34,174 nucleotides of DNA from Kiritimatiellota bacterium (GCA_030590505.1 JAUUYH010000005.1:1-34174), one strand, 5' to 3'. Numbered from the stretch's first letter, positions 25,081 to 32,409 are shown. A program made the numbers and translations. The notes: generated by a model not told the origin, from the sequence alone.

Positions 25081-25629
25081 GTATTCATTCATTGTGTTCA
25101 CGTTTTTATACCAGTTATTCTCTGACATTTTGATGAATTCAACATTCAGGTGATCAAAAAGGGCAATAATTCTGCGTTTGCCTGATTCCAATACTTTTTC
25201 AGCATGAGGAATTACGCTTCTCCTATAAACAGCAAATAGAGGTTCATATCGATCTTTGCCAGTGACAGGTACTACAATATCTGCACCGCGTTTTTCTGCT
25301 ATTTGAACCATTTTTTTTATAAATCCCATATCTAGTTGCGGAATGTCACATGCTGTAATAAAGTTTAGCTCACTTTTTGATTTTTGCAGGCATGATAAAA
25401 TTCCCATAAGAGGACCAGCACCTATCTCTTTATCAGGCACAATAGGCAAATTAAGAAACTTATACTTCTCTGGATCATTTCCACTAATTATAAGATTATC
25501 AAAAATAGGAGCCAACTGTTCTACGATATGCGCAATCATAGGCTTGCCATTTATGGGAAGAAGGCTCTTGTCTTCACCCATTCGACTGCTTTTGCCACCG
25601 GCTAATATTATTGCTGTTTTATTTTTCAT
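25042..25629 (-). CDS. mobA: Molybdenum cofactor guanylyltransferase
   Basis: MobA attaches GMP from GTP to Mo-molybdopterin, making the guanine-dinucleotide form used by the DMSO-reductase family (for example formate dehydrogenase). The 195-residue protein has LAGGKSSRMGEDKSLL (10-25), IVPDKEIGAGPLMGIL with the GPL motif, and TACDIPQL carrying the metal-binding aspartate. Its last nine residues, KNIDAGDSS, are identical to those of the unrelated Bro-N protein and come from a repeat, so the original C-terminus was probably different. No clear Shine-Dalgarno sequence is present. The 78-nt repeat copy B lies just upstream. Confidence 0.94.
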   Translation of the reverse strand: MKNKTAIILAGGKSSRMGEDKSLLPINGKPMIAHIVEQLAPIFDNLIISGNDPEKYKFLNLPIVPDKEIGAGPLMGILSCLQKSKSELNFITACDIPQLDMGFIKKMVQIAEKRGADIVVPVTGKDRYEPLFAVYRRSVIPHAEKVLESGKRRIIALFDHLNVEFIKMSENNWYKNVNTMNEYCKIKNIDAGDSS

Positions 25630-25651
25630 ATTTTTTATTTTACCACGACGT

Positions 25652-25729
25652 TATACCGCAAGCGGTAGAGATCTTGTCTTTCTTTTGCTCGCTAATTAAG
25701 TTTAAAGAAAATGTTAATATTTCATCCGT
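25652..25729 (-). repeat. 78-nt dispersed repeat, copy B
   Basis: This is the inverted partner of 22834-22911, with three mismatches. It fills the gap between mobB and mobA and contributes the mobB stop codon (GGATGA). The same TACCGC/GCGGTA hairpin lies at its mobA-proximal end. The two copies enclose moeA, bro and mobA. Confidence 0.92.
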
Positions 25730-26297
25730 GTAAAGCATAAATCATCTTCCATCTATTATTTGTAAATACGATCTCATCTGGCTGCAGCGACCACCCTGTT
25801 CCATCAAAATCTATCATTTCATCTGCGAAATGCGCAACTTTTTTACATGAATGCTTAATCTCTGTTGAACCTTTTTCTCTTATAATAAGAAACACTCCAG
25901 GTTCAATTACGCGCCTCGCACTATTTGATTCACAGATAATGCAGGCATTTTTAGGAATCAATTTCATCAGCTCTGACACTCCCTCTGTCAAATGCTCTCT
26001 CAAGACTCGCAACCAGTAAACTTTCTCAGCACCAGCATTGAGCATTCTAACCGTGTCTTTTTCTGCCGGTCCTTCGGTCTCTTCGGTTATCATATAATCA
26101 CCCTTTAATGATGAACAGACTCCACACCCTTCGCCGCCACGTGGACACTTACCGTCCTTCTCTTTTATGGTGGTGATTTTTATACCGATTACATTTGCGA
26201 CATTCGCATATTTTGCAATCAGCTCACAAGCAAATTCCGTCTTGCCGACATTTCGGCCTGCGGCACCAATTATTATCATATTTTCTATATTTTTCAT
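25722..26297 (-). CDS. mobB: Molybdopterin-guanine dinucleotide biosynthesis protein B
   Basis: This 191-residue P-loop GTPase has GAAGRNVGKTEF (12-23) as Walker A and the IKITT switch-like segment (38-42). It helps MobA or delivers the finished cofactor, and is not essential in E. coli. A run of cysteines in KCPRGGEGCGVC (50-61) is notable and could bind metal. The ATG at 26297 has only a weak GAGAA upstream. It is downstream of modC by 45 nt. A short inverted repeat, ATACG-AGCGGG-CGTAT (26315-26330), lies in this gap. Confidence 0.9.
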   Translation of the reverse strand: MKNIENMIIIGAAGRNVGKTEFACELIAKYANVANVIGIKITTIKEKDGKCPRGGEGCGVCSSLKGDYMITEETEGPAEKDTVRMLNAGAEKVYWLRVLREHLTEGVSELMKLIPKNACIICESNSARRVIEPGVFLIIREKGSTEIKHSCKKVAHFADEMIDFDGTGWSLQPDEIVFTNNRWKMIYALHG

Positions 26298-26342
26298 GTT
26301 GTTTTCTCATTATTATACGAGCGGGCGTATTTTACGTGATAT

Positions 26343-27389
26343 TTATATAATTTTGGCGGCGGTTGCTTTGAAATTTATTATTACTTTATCTTTAATTTTT
26401 AAATTCATTTTTATCATAGACTCTTCTGTTATTAGAACTGCCATATTTACGCCGATATTAACAAAAACCTCAACCCCTAATCGTACGTTTTCAATATCCT
26501 TAATCTCTCCTCTGAAATGGTTTCTTGCACTTGATTCGGAGATCTCTTTTGAAATTGTAATTGCTTCTCCTGGTAATATTAAATTTACATGTCCGTTTTC
26601 TGCGGATGTCGCAACTTCAAACTCCACTCCGGCGGTTTTGAAGAATCCTATGTTGTTACTTTTTTTTATCAATTCTCCTTGATAGAAATTTTTAATTCCT
26701 GCGAAATTCGCAACAAATTCAGATTTAGGATGTTGGAATATTTCATTTGGTGTGCCAGTTTGGACAACCGTTCTGTTTTCCAGTACTGCAATATTTTTTG
26801 CTAGGGCAATAGCCTCCTCATAGTCATGAGTTACATGTATAACCGTCTGACCATCTGCATTTATTTTTCGTAGGAGAGAGCGCATTTCTGCTTTTGCCTG
26901 TATATCAAGCGACGCTAAAGGCTCGTCTAGTAACAACAAGTCTGGATGAGTTGCAAGGGTACGGGCAAGTGCTGTTCTTTGGGCTTCCCCCAGCGAGAGA
27001 GTCTCTGTATCTCTATTCAGGAGATGTGTTATACCTGTTTGAGTTGCAAAGGTATGGACTTCCGCTTCAATTTCTGATTTCTTTAAATTACGACACTTTA
27101 GAGGGTATGCAATATTCTCCTTTACAGAAAAGTGAGGAAACAACGATTGATCTTGATAAACTAATCCTATCCTACGATTCTGTATCTTCTCTTTTGTAAT
27201 ATCATTACCCTCAAAGTGAATAGTTCCACCATCGGCTTTAATCAGACCGATAATAATCTCCAATAAAACAGTTTTCCCTACGCCCGACTCACCAAGCAAG
27301 ACAAAATAGTCCCCTTTCTCTACAGAAAAAGATATATTTTCAATAGTAAAATCACCCAGTTTTTTTGATATATTATTAAGTTTTAGCAT
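26343..27389 (-). CDS. modC: Molybdate/tungstate ABC transporter ATPase
   Basis: This 348-residue ATPase has Walker A GESGVGKT, a variant signature LSLGEAQR (usual LSGGQ), Walker B LLLLDEP and the switch histidine in HVTHDYEE. A C-terminal TOBE-type oxyanion domain (about 285-348) is expected for ModC/WtpC. It energises oxyanion import. Its start lies inside the modB 3' end (14-nt overlap), with AGGA upstream, so the two are translationally coupled. Confidence 0.93.
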   Translation of the reverse strand: MLKLNNISKKLGDFTIENISFSVEKGDYFVLLGESGVGKTVLLEIIIGLIKADGGTIHFEGNDITKEKIQNRRIGLVYQDQSLFPHFSVKENIAYPLKCRNLKKSEIEAEVHTFATQTGITHLLNRDTETLSLGEAQRTALARTLATHPDLLLLDEPLASLDIQAKAEMRSLLRKINADGQTVIHVTHDYEEAIALAKNIAVLENRTVVQTGTPNEIFQHPKSEFVANFAGIKNFYQGELIKKSNNIGFFKTAGVEFEVATSAENGHVNLILPGEAITISKEISESSARNHFRGEIKDIENVRLGVEVFVNIGVNMAVLITEESMIKMNLKIKDKVIINFKATAAKII

Positions 27390-28182
27390 CTTTTTTCTTT
27401 CCTGATAGTAATCTTAAAATAATAAAAATCATAAGACAGATAAATATAAACAGTGCGGCAACTGGTCTTGAATATTTCAGACCATGAGTATTGAATCTAT
27501 CCCATATTAATATAGGCGTAATCATAGGATAATAGGCTATAACTATTACTGCTCCGAATTCACTTAACCCTCTAGCCCACATCATAATCAAGCCGGAAAG
27601 AACTGATTTCCATGCTAAAGGTAGACTAATTGTAAAAAAGACTCTACTAGGTGATGCTCCAAGAGTTAAAGCCGTTTTTTCCAATTTTTCAGGAACAGCT
27701 AAAAAACCGTCGCGAGCACCATTAATTAAAAAGGGCACACTCACAAATGCCATTGCAATTGCAATACCGCCATAACTGTTGATAAGTGAGAACCCACATT
27801 TCTCTGCTATGTTCCCGGCAAATGATCCGCGTGCGAGCACTCCAAGAAGGGCAATCCCAGCTGCAGTATGAGGAATAATAATCGGCAAATCAATGATTCC
27901 TGTAATAAACCTTTTAAATGGAAACTCTTTGCGCGCTAACAAGTACGCGAAAGGAATTGCGAGTATCGCAAAAAATAGAGTACCAGCCATAGAGACAAGC
28001 AAGGTCATTAAAATACTGCTCTGAACTTTACTGTCATTTGCCGCACTCATAAAATCGGCCCCCGAACAGTTCAAAAACATTCCAAGCAGAGGTGCAACAA
28101 TAAACAAGAGGATGCAACCTCCTGCAAATATCAGCAGTAAATTAAAATATGATATATTCTTCCTACTCATTGTCTTACTCAT
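27376..28182 (-). CDS. modB: Molybdate/tungstate ABC transporter permease
   Basis: This 268-residue protein has about six TM helices and the permease EAA-loop sequence EKLEKTALTLGASPSRVFFTISLPLAWKS (about 161-189). ARGLSEFGAVIVIAYYP is typical of Mo/W permeases. Two in-frame ATGs, at 28182 and 28170, lie within the last units of a tandem repeat (MSKTMSRKN). A TGA at 28192-28194 closes the frame further upstream. The true start is one of these two. The repeat array separates it from an inserted four-helix-bundle gene, although modB would normally follow modA directly. Confidence 0.93.
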   Translation of the reverse strand: MSKTMSRKNISYFNLLLIFAGGCILLFIVAPLLGMFLNCSGADFMSAANDSKVQSSILMTLLVSMAGTLFFAILAIPFAYLLARKEFPFKRFITGIIDLPIIIPHTAAGIALLGVLARGSFAGNIAEKCGFSLINSYGGIAIAMAFVSVPFLINGARDGFLAVPEKLEKTALTLGASPSRVFFTISLPLAWKSVLSGLIMMWARGLSEFGAVIVIAYYPMITPILIWDRFNTHGLKYSRPVAALFIFICLMIFIILRLLSGKKKDAKT

Positions 28183-28322
28183 TCTTCCTACTCATTGTCT
28201 TACTCATTGTCTTACTCATTGTCTTACTCATTGTCTTACTCATTGTCTTACTCATTCTTCCTACTCATTCTTCCTACTCATTCTTCCTACTCATTGCCTT
28301 ACTCTTTGTCTTACTCTTTGTA
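28168..28322. repeat. Tandem 12/13-nt repeat array at the modB start
   Basis: On the minus strand the array alternates 12-mers (ATGAGTAAGACA) and 13-mers (ATGAGTAGGAAGA), degrading to AAGAGTAAGACA near the four-helix-bundle gene. Eleven ATGs occur, of which only those at 28182 and 28170 open into modB. The unit equals the first codons of modB (ATGAGTAAG), suggesting that the array arose by expansion of the gene start. TGATATATTCT is present at both outer edges (28150 and 28329). Confidence 0.95.
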
Positions 28323-29087
28323 TTACTCTGATATATTCTCCCAATACTCACATAATTTAAACAATATAGAAAAAATCTCTTTCAGGCATTTTTTTATGTT
28401 TTGAACTTCCTGTTCTTCTAGTGTCTGCCTAGCAGTTATAATATCTAAATAAGCAGAAGATTTCAACGCAGAACTCATGGCCATATTAAAAAAGCGCCTA
28501 TGATCAAAGGATGAAAAACGTCCATTGCCTTCCGCTATATTTAAAACAATACCTAAAGAATATTTATCTAAAGATGTAAAATCTTTATGAGTTAATTGAT
28601 TAAGTGAATATATTGATTTCAGCAAAGCAACATACTCTATAGCTTTTCTATATACTTGCATTTTCTCATGAGAAAAAAATGATTGTTCTTTGTTTAAATC
28701 ATACTGAGCATATTCTTCATTAATCTGAGATCTGCGATAAACACTTTTTCTTAATCCTATTAACATATTAGCAATTACAAAAAGTTTTTGTTTAGAGGTG
28801 TTTTGGTAATCTTCTGGAATCACCTCCCATATCTTTAAAATATCAATACATGCTGCACATTCCAGTGTTGATCCAAGAGAATAGTCAAGACTATTCAATC
28901 TAGCATCCGATAAAGGCATACTGTTTCCTTGTACTAGGTTTAGTACAATACTTTCTGAAGCTCTATTAATTTGATTATAGACAGCAAGAGATATCTGCTT
29001 TGAATCAAAAATAACCTGAAGTGATGTGATGAAGGCTATTGACTTTTGATACACAGATAATTTTTCATAATCAAATTGTGTTTTCAT
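28323..29087 (-). CDS. Double-domain four-helix-bundle protein (23S rRNA intervening-sequence family), copy 1
   Basis: This 254-residue protein contains two tandem four-helix-bundle (S23/IVP-type) domains. Domain 1 (about 6-118) has YEKLSVYQKSIAF and NRASESIVLNLVQGNS. Domain 2 (about 135-252) has HEKMQVYRKAIEY and LGIVLNIAEGNGRFSSFDHRRF, the standard NIAEGxGR motif. Single-domain relatives are encoded in intervening sequences of 23S rRNA, and one relative (Avd) assists diversity-generating retroelements. The molecular role is not established. AGGA lies at good spacing before the ATG. It sits between modA and modB, flanked by inverted copies of a 12-nt repeat, and resembles the protein fused to ModE. 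Confidence 0.9.
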   Translation of the reverse strand: MKTQFDYEKLSVYQKSIAFITSLQVIFDSKQISLAVYNQINRASESIVLNLVQGNSMPLSDARLNSLDYSLGSTLECAACIDILKIWEVIPEDYQNTSKQKLFVIANMLIGLRKSVYRRSQINEEYAQYDLNKEQSFFSHEKMQVYRKAIEYVALLKSIYSLNQLTHKDFTSLDKYSLGIVLNIAEGNGRFSSFDHRRFFNMAMSSALKSSAYLDIITARQTLEEQEVQNIKKCLKEIFSILFKLCEYWENISE

Positions 29088-29100
29088 TATATATTCCTGT

Positions 29101-29209
29101 TTAATTAAAAATTTTAGAGTAAGACAATGAGTAAGACAACTTACCTTTCTTCCTTGTGGTTAATTTTTTCATATCTCCCCCCCTTACCCCGAGTTTACCT
29201 TACTCATTT
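29101..29209. repeat. Inverted repeat arm and ancestral modB-start scar after modA
   Basis: Plus-strand GAGTAAGACAATGAGTAAGA (about 29115-29134) is the reverse complement of the units at 28171-28320. Immediately after the modA stop the minus strand reads TAA-AA-ATGAGTAAGG, the same codons as the start of modB, but this frame soon stops. A run of seven C residues lies nearby (29177-29183). No convincing gene is present. Confidence 0.75.
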
Positions 29210-30181
29210 TTATTTCTTCGCATACGGTTTCAACTCTTCTGGGATTGCTTTGTATGTTTCGGATTGTGATGGAATTGCAGAAGGTTGCCCAAGTTTTTCC
29301 ATTATAGCCATCCCCTTTCTGCTCAAGATAAAATCAACAAATGCCATTGCTGCAGCTTTATTCGGTGGATTTTTTGGTATTGTAATACCATAAACCATTG
29401 GTGCCCCAGTTTTGGTTATAAATTCTCCTGGTTTTTTCCCGGAGATTTGTACCGTTGCTTTTTTGTAGAAATCAGTCAACTCAGTTTTTTTTAGATTTAC
29501 TTCATCAGGAATAATCAAATATTTCAAACTATGTTGTTGTGCAACGGAACGATAAAGAAAGATATAATCTATTGCTTCTGCTTCAAGAAGAGCCAGCAAA
29601 TCTGTCTCTTTAGGACGGATATAATTGAGGTTTTTTGCTAAAAGATTATCGGTGATTGTTTTATCTTTATAATATTCTCCAGCAAGTTTCATTGTCAGAA
29701 CTGCACGATATCCGCATGGATCAGCATTCGGATCAGATCTACCAAAGATAATATCTTTTTCCATTAATATTTTGTACCAATTATCGCTGTTTATATCTTT
29801 CGAGCGTCTTGATGCTTCATGATACACAATAGACATTTCATTTGTAGCAAATTTTATATTCCATGACGCATATTCAGGAATAAGCAATTTATTTATTACA
29901 GTATAATCAGCAGAAGCCATAATATCACAAGGACGTTTAAGATCCGTAATCTTGCGTGCACATGTACGGCTACCTGAGGCTTCTAGCATAATCTCTACAT
30001 CTGGATACTCTTTATTAAACTCTTCTGTTATCTCTTTGAATGGTACACTCAAACTTCCCGCATGGAAAACGACAAGCTTCCCTGAAATTTCATTTTCATT
30101 CCCATTTTTCACCTTTTTACCGCAACTGACAAAAAGCAACGATATTGCGAATATCGCAATAATTGTTTTTAATGTTTTCAT
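29210..30181 (-). CDS. modA: Molybdate/tungstate-binding lipoprotein (ModA/WtpA-like)
   Basis: This 323-residue lipoprotein has a lipobox ending at C20 (LLFVSC). It has the family start VVFHAGSLSVPFKEI and ASGSRTCARKITDL, then GRSDPNADPCGYRA and DYIFLYRSVAQQH in the second lobe. These stretches fit the WtpA branch of oxyanion-binding proteins better than E. coli ModA, so tungstate may be a ligand. It captures oxyanion for ModB/ModC. AAAGGA lies 6 nt before the ATG. The stretch upstream, to 30389, is filled with repeats. modB is displaced by an insertion of about 1 kb. Confidence 0.93.
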   Translation of the reverse strand: MKTLKTIIAIFAISLLFVSCGKKVKNGNENEISGKLVVFHAGSLSVPFKEITEEFNKEYPDVEIMLEASGSRTCARKITDLKRPCDIMASADYTVINKLLIPEYASWNIKFATNEMSIVYHEASRRSKDINSDNWYKILMEKDIIFGRSDPNADPCGYRAVLTMKLAGEYYKDKTITDNLLAKNLNYIRPKETDLLALLEAEAIDYIFLYRSVAQQHSLKYLIIPDEVNLKKTELTDFYKKATVQISGKKPGEFITKTGAPMVYGITIPKNPPNKAAAMAFVDFILSRKGMAIMEKLGQPSAIPSQSETYKAIPEELKPYAKK

Positions 30182-30189
30182 TTGTTTTC

Positions 30190-30415
30190 CTTTGTTATCT
30201 TTGTCCTAATCTTTCTCTTAATCCTTGTCTTAATCCTTGTCTTAATCTAAAATCTCATCTCCTAATCGTTCTCCTAATCTTTGTCTTAATCTAAAATCTT
30301 CCCTCTAATCTTTGTCTTTGTCTTAATCCTTGTCTTAATCCTTGTCTTAATCTAAAACCTTTCTCCTAATCTTTGTCCTAATCCTTGTCCTAATCTAAAT
30401 TTTCTTCTCCTAATC
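30190..30415. repeat. Degenerate 12-nt repeat array between modA and the modE fusion
   Basis: The plus strand reads as units of CTTAATCCTTGT, CCTAATCTTTGT and CTTAATCTAAAA type, extending from the modA ribosome-binding site to the modE-fusion stop. The consensus TTGTCTTAATCC is close to the TTGTCTTACTCA units at modB. It is inverted relative to the array inside the modE reading frame. Confidence 0.93.
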
Positions 30416-31769
30416 TTTCCTTTCTTTCATCTTTCATCCTTCCCCAATACTCATCTAATTTAAATAACATAGAGTAAATCTCTTTTAAACACTGTTTTTC
30501 TTTCTCAACACTAATATTTGAAATAATATTTTTAGCTACAATTAAATCTAGAGACGCGGATGATTTTAAAGTAGCGGTCATCGCGATACTTAAAAATCGC
30601 CTATGGTCAAGGAATGAATAACGACCATTTCCTTCAGCAATATTTAAAATAATACTCACTGAATATTTATCTAAGGAGCGAAAGTTATTATAGCTCATTT
30701 GCTGGAGCTGGAATATTGATTTTAATAAACAGATATACTCTATTGATTTCATGTATACCTGCATTTTTTCATGATGAAAAAATACATTATTATTTGTTGA
30801 TCCATATTCATTCTCCTGTTCATTGACTTGCGGGGCTTTATGTACATTTTTCTTTAATCCTATCAACATCTTGCAGATTGTCTGTAGTTGAGTTTTGAGA
30901 GATTTTTGATGATCATCAGATATTAATTCCCATATTTTCAGGATATCTATACAAGCTGCACATTCAAAGGTTGATCCCAGAGAATAGTCAAGTCGATTTA
31001 ATCTAGAATCAGACAATGGCATACTATTGGCTTGAACTAAGTTCATCACAATGCTTTCTGATGCTCTGTGTATTTGGTCGTAAACAGCAAACGGGTGTTG
31101 CTTGGAATTTATGACATTATTGAGAGAGGCAACAAAAGCAATGGATTTTTGATATACAGATAATTGTTCATGATTAATTTTTTTTTTCATATCTTTTGTT
31201 TTGTTTAAATTGAGATTTGAGGGAATGGTAGGATTAGAGCTGGCGGAGGGGGTTTGATTTGGATTAATAGAAAGATTGGGATTAGGACAAGGATTAGGGG
31301 AAGGATTTTGATTAAGACAAAGATTAGGACAAGGATTAGGGGAAGGATTTTGATTAAGACAAAGATTAAGACAAGGATTAGGAGAAGGATTTAGATTAAG
31401 ACAAAGATTAAGACAAGGATTAGGAGAAGGATTTAGATTAAGACAAAGATTAGGATTCGTATTTCCCTTCACTTCGCTTTTAAATTCTGTATATTTTTCA
31501 AGGAGCTTTTCTCCCTCTTCTGTAATCAAGGTTCGCCCTCCCCCTTGACCACCTCTTGTTGTTTCTATAAGTTTTACCCCAAATCCTTGTTCAGCTTTTT
31601 TTAGATCACCCCAGGCTTTACGGTAACTGATATTCAACTTCTCAGCTGCTGCGGACAATGAACCACTTAATTTAATCTCTCTAAGCAGCCGACACTTCCC
31701 TTCCCCAAAAAAACCTTCAGAGTCTTCTGTGCTAAACCAAACCTTAATTTTAGGTATAATCTTTTTCAT
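30390..31769 (-). CDS. modE: ModE DNA-binding domain fused through a repeat-encoded linker to a four-helix-bundle protein, copy 2
   Basis: This is a 459-residue chain. Residues 1 to about 100 are the ModE/LysR-type winged helix (LLREIKLSGSLSAAAEKLNI, YRKAWGDLKKAE, GGQGGGRTLITEEGEKLLE). Residues about 107-162 are four copies of a 14-residue repeat (NLCLNLNPSPNPCL and variants), translated from a 42-nt DNA repeat. Residues 194-459 are a double four-helix-bundle protein very similar to the one between modA and modB. An ATG at 31190 could start that part independently. The oxyanion-binding TOBE domains of full ModE are absent. ModE domains of this type sense or signal Mo status and regulate mod genes. 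Whether the fusion is one protein or the frame is just fortuitously open is unknown. Confidence 0.88.
   Translation of the reverse strand: MKKIIPKIKVWFSTEDSEGFFGEGKCRLLREIKLSGSLSAAAEKLNISYRKAWGDLKKAEQGFGVKLIETTRGGQGGGRTLITEEGEKLLEKYTEFKSEVKGNTNPNLCLNLNPSPNPCLNLCLNLNPSPNPCLNLCLNQNPSPNPCPNLCLNQNPSPNPCPNPNLSINPNQTPSASSNPTIPSNLNLNKTKDMKKKINHEQLSVYQKSIAFVASLNNVINSKQHPFAVYDQIHRASESIVMNLVQANSMPLSDSRLNRLDYSLGSTFECAACIDILKIWELISDDHQKSLKTQLQTICKMLIGLKKNVHKAPQVNEQENEYGSTNNNVFFHHEKMQVYMKSIEYICLLKSIFQLQQMSYNNFRSLDKYSVSIILNIAEGNGRYSFLDHRRFLSIAMTATLKSSASLDLIVAKNIISNISVEKEKQCLKEIYSMLFKLDEYWGRMKDERKERLGEENLD
31262..31457. repeat. 42-nt higher-order repeat inside the modE fusion
   Basis: Each period is three 12-mers (GATTAAGACAAA, GATTAGGACAAG, GATTAGGGGAAG) plus a 6-mer (GATTTT or GATTTA). 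About four and a half periods are present. The lengths are multiples of three, so the frame stays open and a 14-residue peptide repeat results. The orientation is opposite to the array at 30190-30415. Confidence 0.95.
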
Positions 31770-31796
31770 ATTCTTTTTTTACTAAGGGAATTATAT

Positions 31797-32085
31797 ATCC
31801 TTGTCCTAATCTTTGTCCTAATCTTTAATCCTAATCTTTAATCCTAATCTTTGTCTTAATCTATTTTCTTAATCTTTAATCTTTGCCTCTAAAAAAAAAG
31901 AGGAGTTTAGATTAATCTTTGTCTTAATCTATTTTCTTAATCTTTAATCTTTGCCTCTCAAAAAAAGAGGAGTTTAGATTAAGACAAGGATTAAGACAAG
32001 GATGAAGAGAAAGAAGTTTCCTTAATCTTTGTCTTAATCTATTATCTTAATCTATTTTCTTAATCTTAAATCTTTCCCCGAGATT
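31797..32085. repeat. Repeat-filled upstream region of the modE fusion
   Basis: More units of the same 12-nt family fill this gap. It includes a tandem duplication of about 67 nt (31846-31913 and 31914-31980), each copy with a CCTCT...AGAGG stem around an A-run. It also has a long hairpin whose 20-nt arms (31976-31995 and 32021-32040, one mismatch) enclose 25 nt. No gene is visible in 31770-32092. Confidence 0.92.
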
Positions 32086-32092
32086 AAGTTTT

Positions 32093-32275
32093 TTATTCAA
32101 AACATCCTAGTTGGCATTTGCTGATACGGATCTTTTCATCATTGCAGATTTTTCCTATCGCTGAGAGCTTAACTTGCAGCTCTTCTGCAATTACATGTGC
32201 TGAATGACATGCTAAAAATACTTTTCCATCCTTTTCAAATGTTTTTTCTTCTACTGCCGCTTTTATCTCTTTCAT
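32093..32275 (-). CDS. Small cysteine-rich protein with an HTH-like segment
   Basis: This is a 60-residue protein. The start at 32275 is fixed by AGGAG 6 nt before the ATG. Residues about 26-52 (SAHVIAEELQVKLSAIGKIC) have the pattern of a helix-turn-helix. Cysteines at 23, 44, 54 and 58 (ACHSAH, SKCQLGCF) could bind a metal or cluster. I cannot name a family with certainty, though the CQLGCF ending looks conserved. It lies upstream of modE on the same strand and downstream of a ModE-like palindrome, so it is a candidate regulator or metal-sensing partner in Mo metabolism. Confidence 0.75.
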   Translation of the reverse strand: MKEIKAAVEEKTFEKDGKVFLACHSAHVIAEELQVKLSAIGKICNDEKIRISKCQLGCFE

Positions 32276-32335
32276 TTTTAACTCCTTGTGGTTAGGGGAT
32301 GTCCACACAGGGAGATCCATACAGATCATTTTATT

Positions 32336-32359
32336 CGTTATGCATTACATAACATAACG
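32336..32359. promoter_or_regulatory. ModE-like operator palindrome
   Basis: CGTTATG (32336-32342) and CATAACG (32353-32359) form a 24-nt inverted repeat resembling the ModE box (CGTTATATA or CGCTATATA, about 6 nt, TATATAACG). On the minus strand it lies just upstream of TAAAAT (32328-32333), a good -10 candidate for the small-protein/modE transcript, so a bound regulator would overlap the promoter. Confidence 0.45.
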
Positions 32360-32366
32360 CATTGGT

Positions 32367-32395
32367 AAAAAAAGCAACTGGGGTACAGTTGCTTT
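32367..32395 (-). terminator. Rho-independent terminator of the FNT transporter gene
   Basis: On the minus strand AAAGCAACTG (32395-32386) pairs with CAGTTGCTTT (32380-32371) around TACCC, and the strand continues as a run of T (complement of 32367-32373). It begins 15 nt after the transporter stop and separates that gene from the small-protein/modE unit. Confidence 0.92.
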
Positions 32396-32409
32396 TAATA
32401 AATATATCT

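Noticed and set aside
28112-28404. Plus-strand frames encoding strings such as SYSLSYSLSYS
   Set aside because: They are translations of the tandem array and cover modB and the four-helix-bundle gene on the other strand. There is no start signal.
29101-29172. A 23-residue minus-strand ORF just upstream of the four-helix-bundle gene (MKKLTTRKKGKLSYS start)
   Set aside because: A G-rich stretch precedes its ATG at very short spacing, but half of the peptide is translated repeat. I judge it a by-product of the array.
28323-31769. Diversity-generating retroelement, because four-helix-bundle proteins resemble Avd
   Set aside because: No reverse transcriptase gene or template/variable repeat pair is visible in the window.
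28168-32085. CRISPR array
   Set aside because: The units are contiguous 12-nt repeats with no unique spacers of constant length, and no cas genes are nearby.
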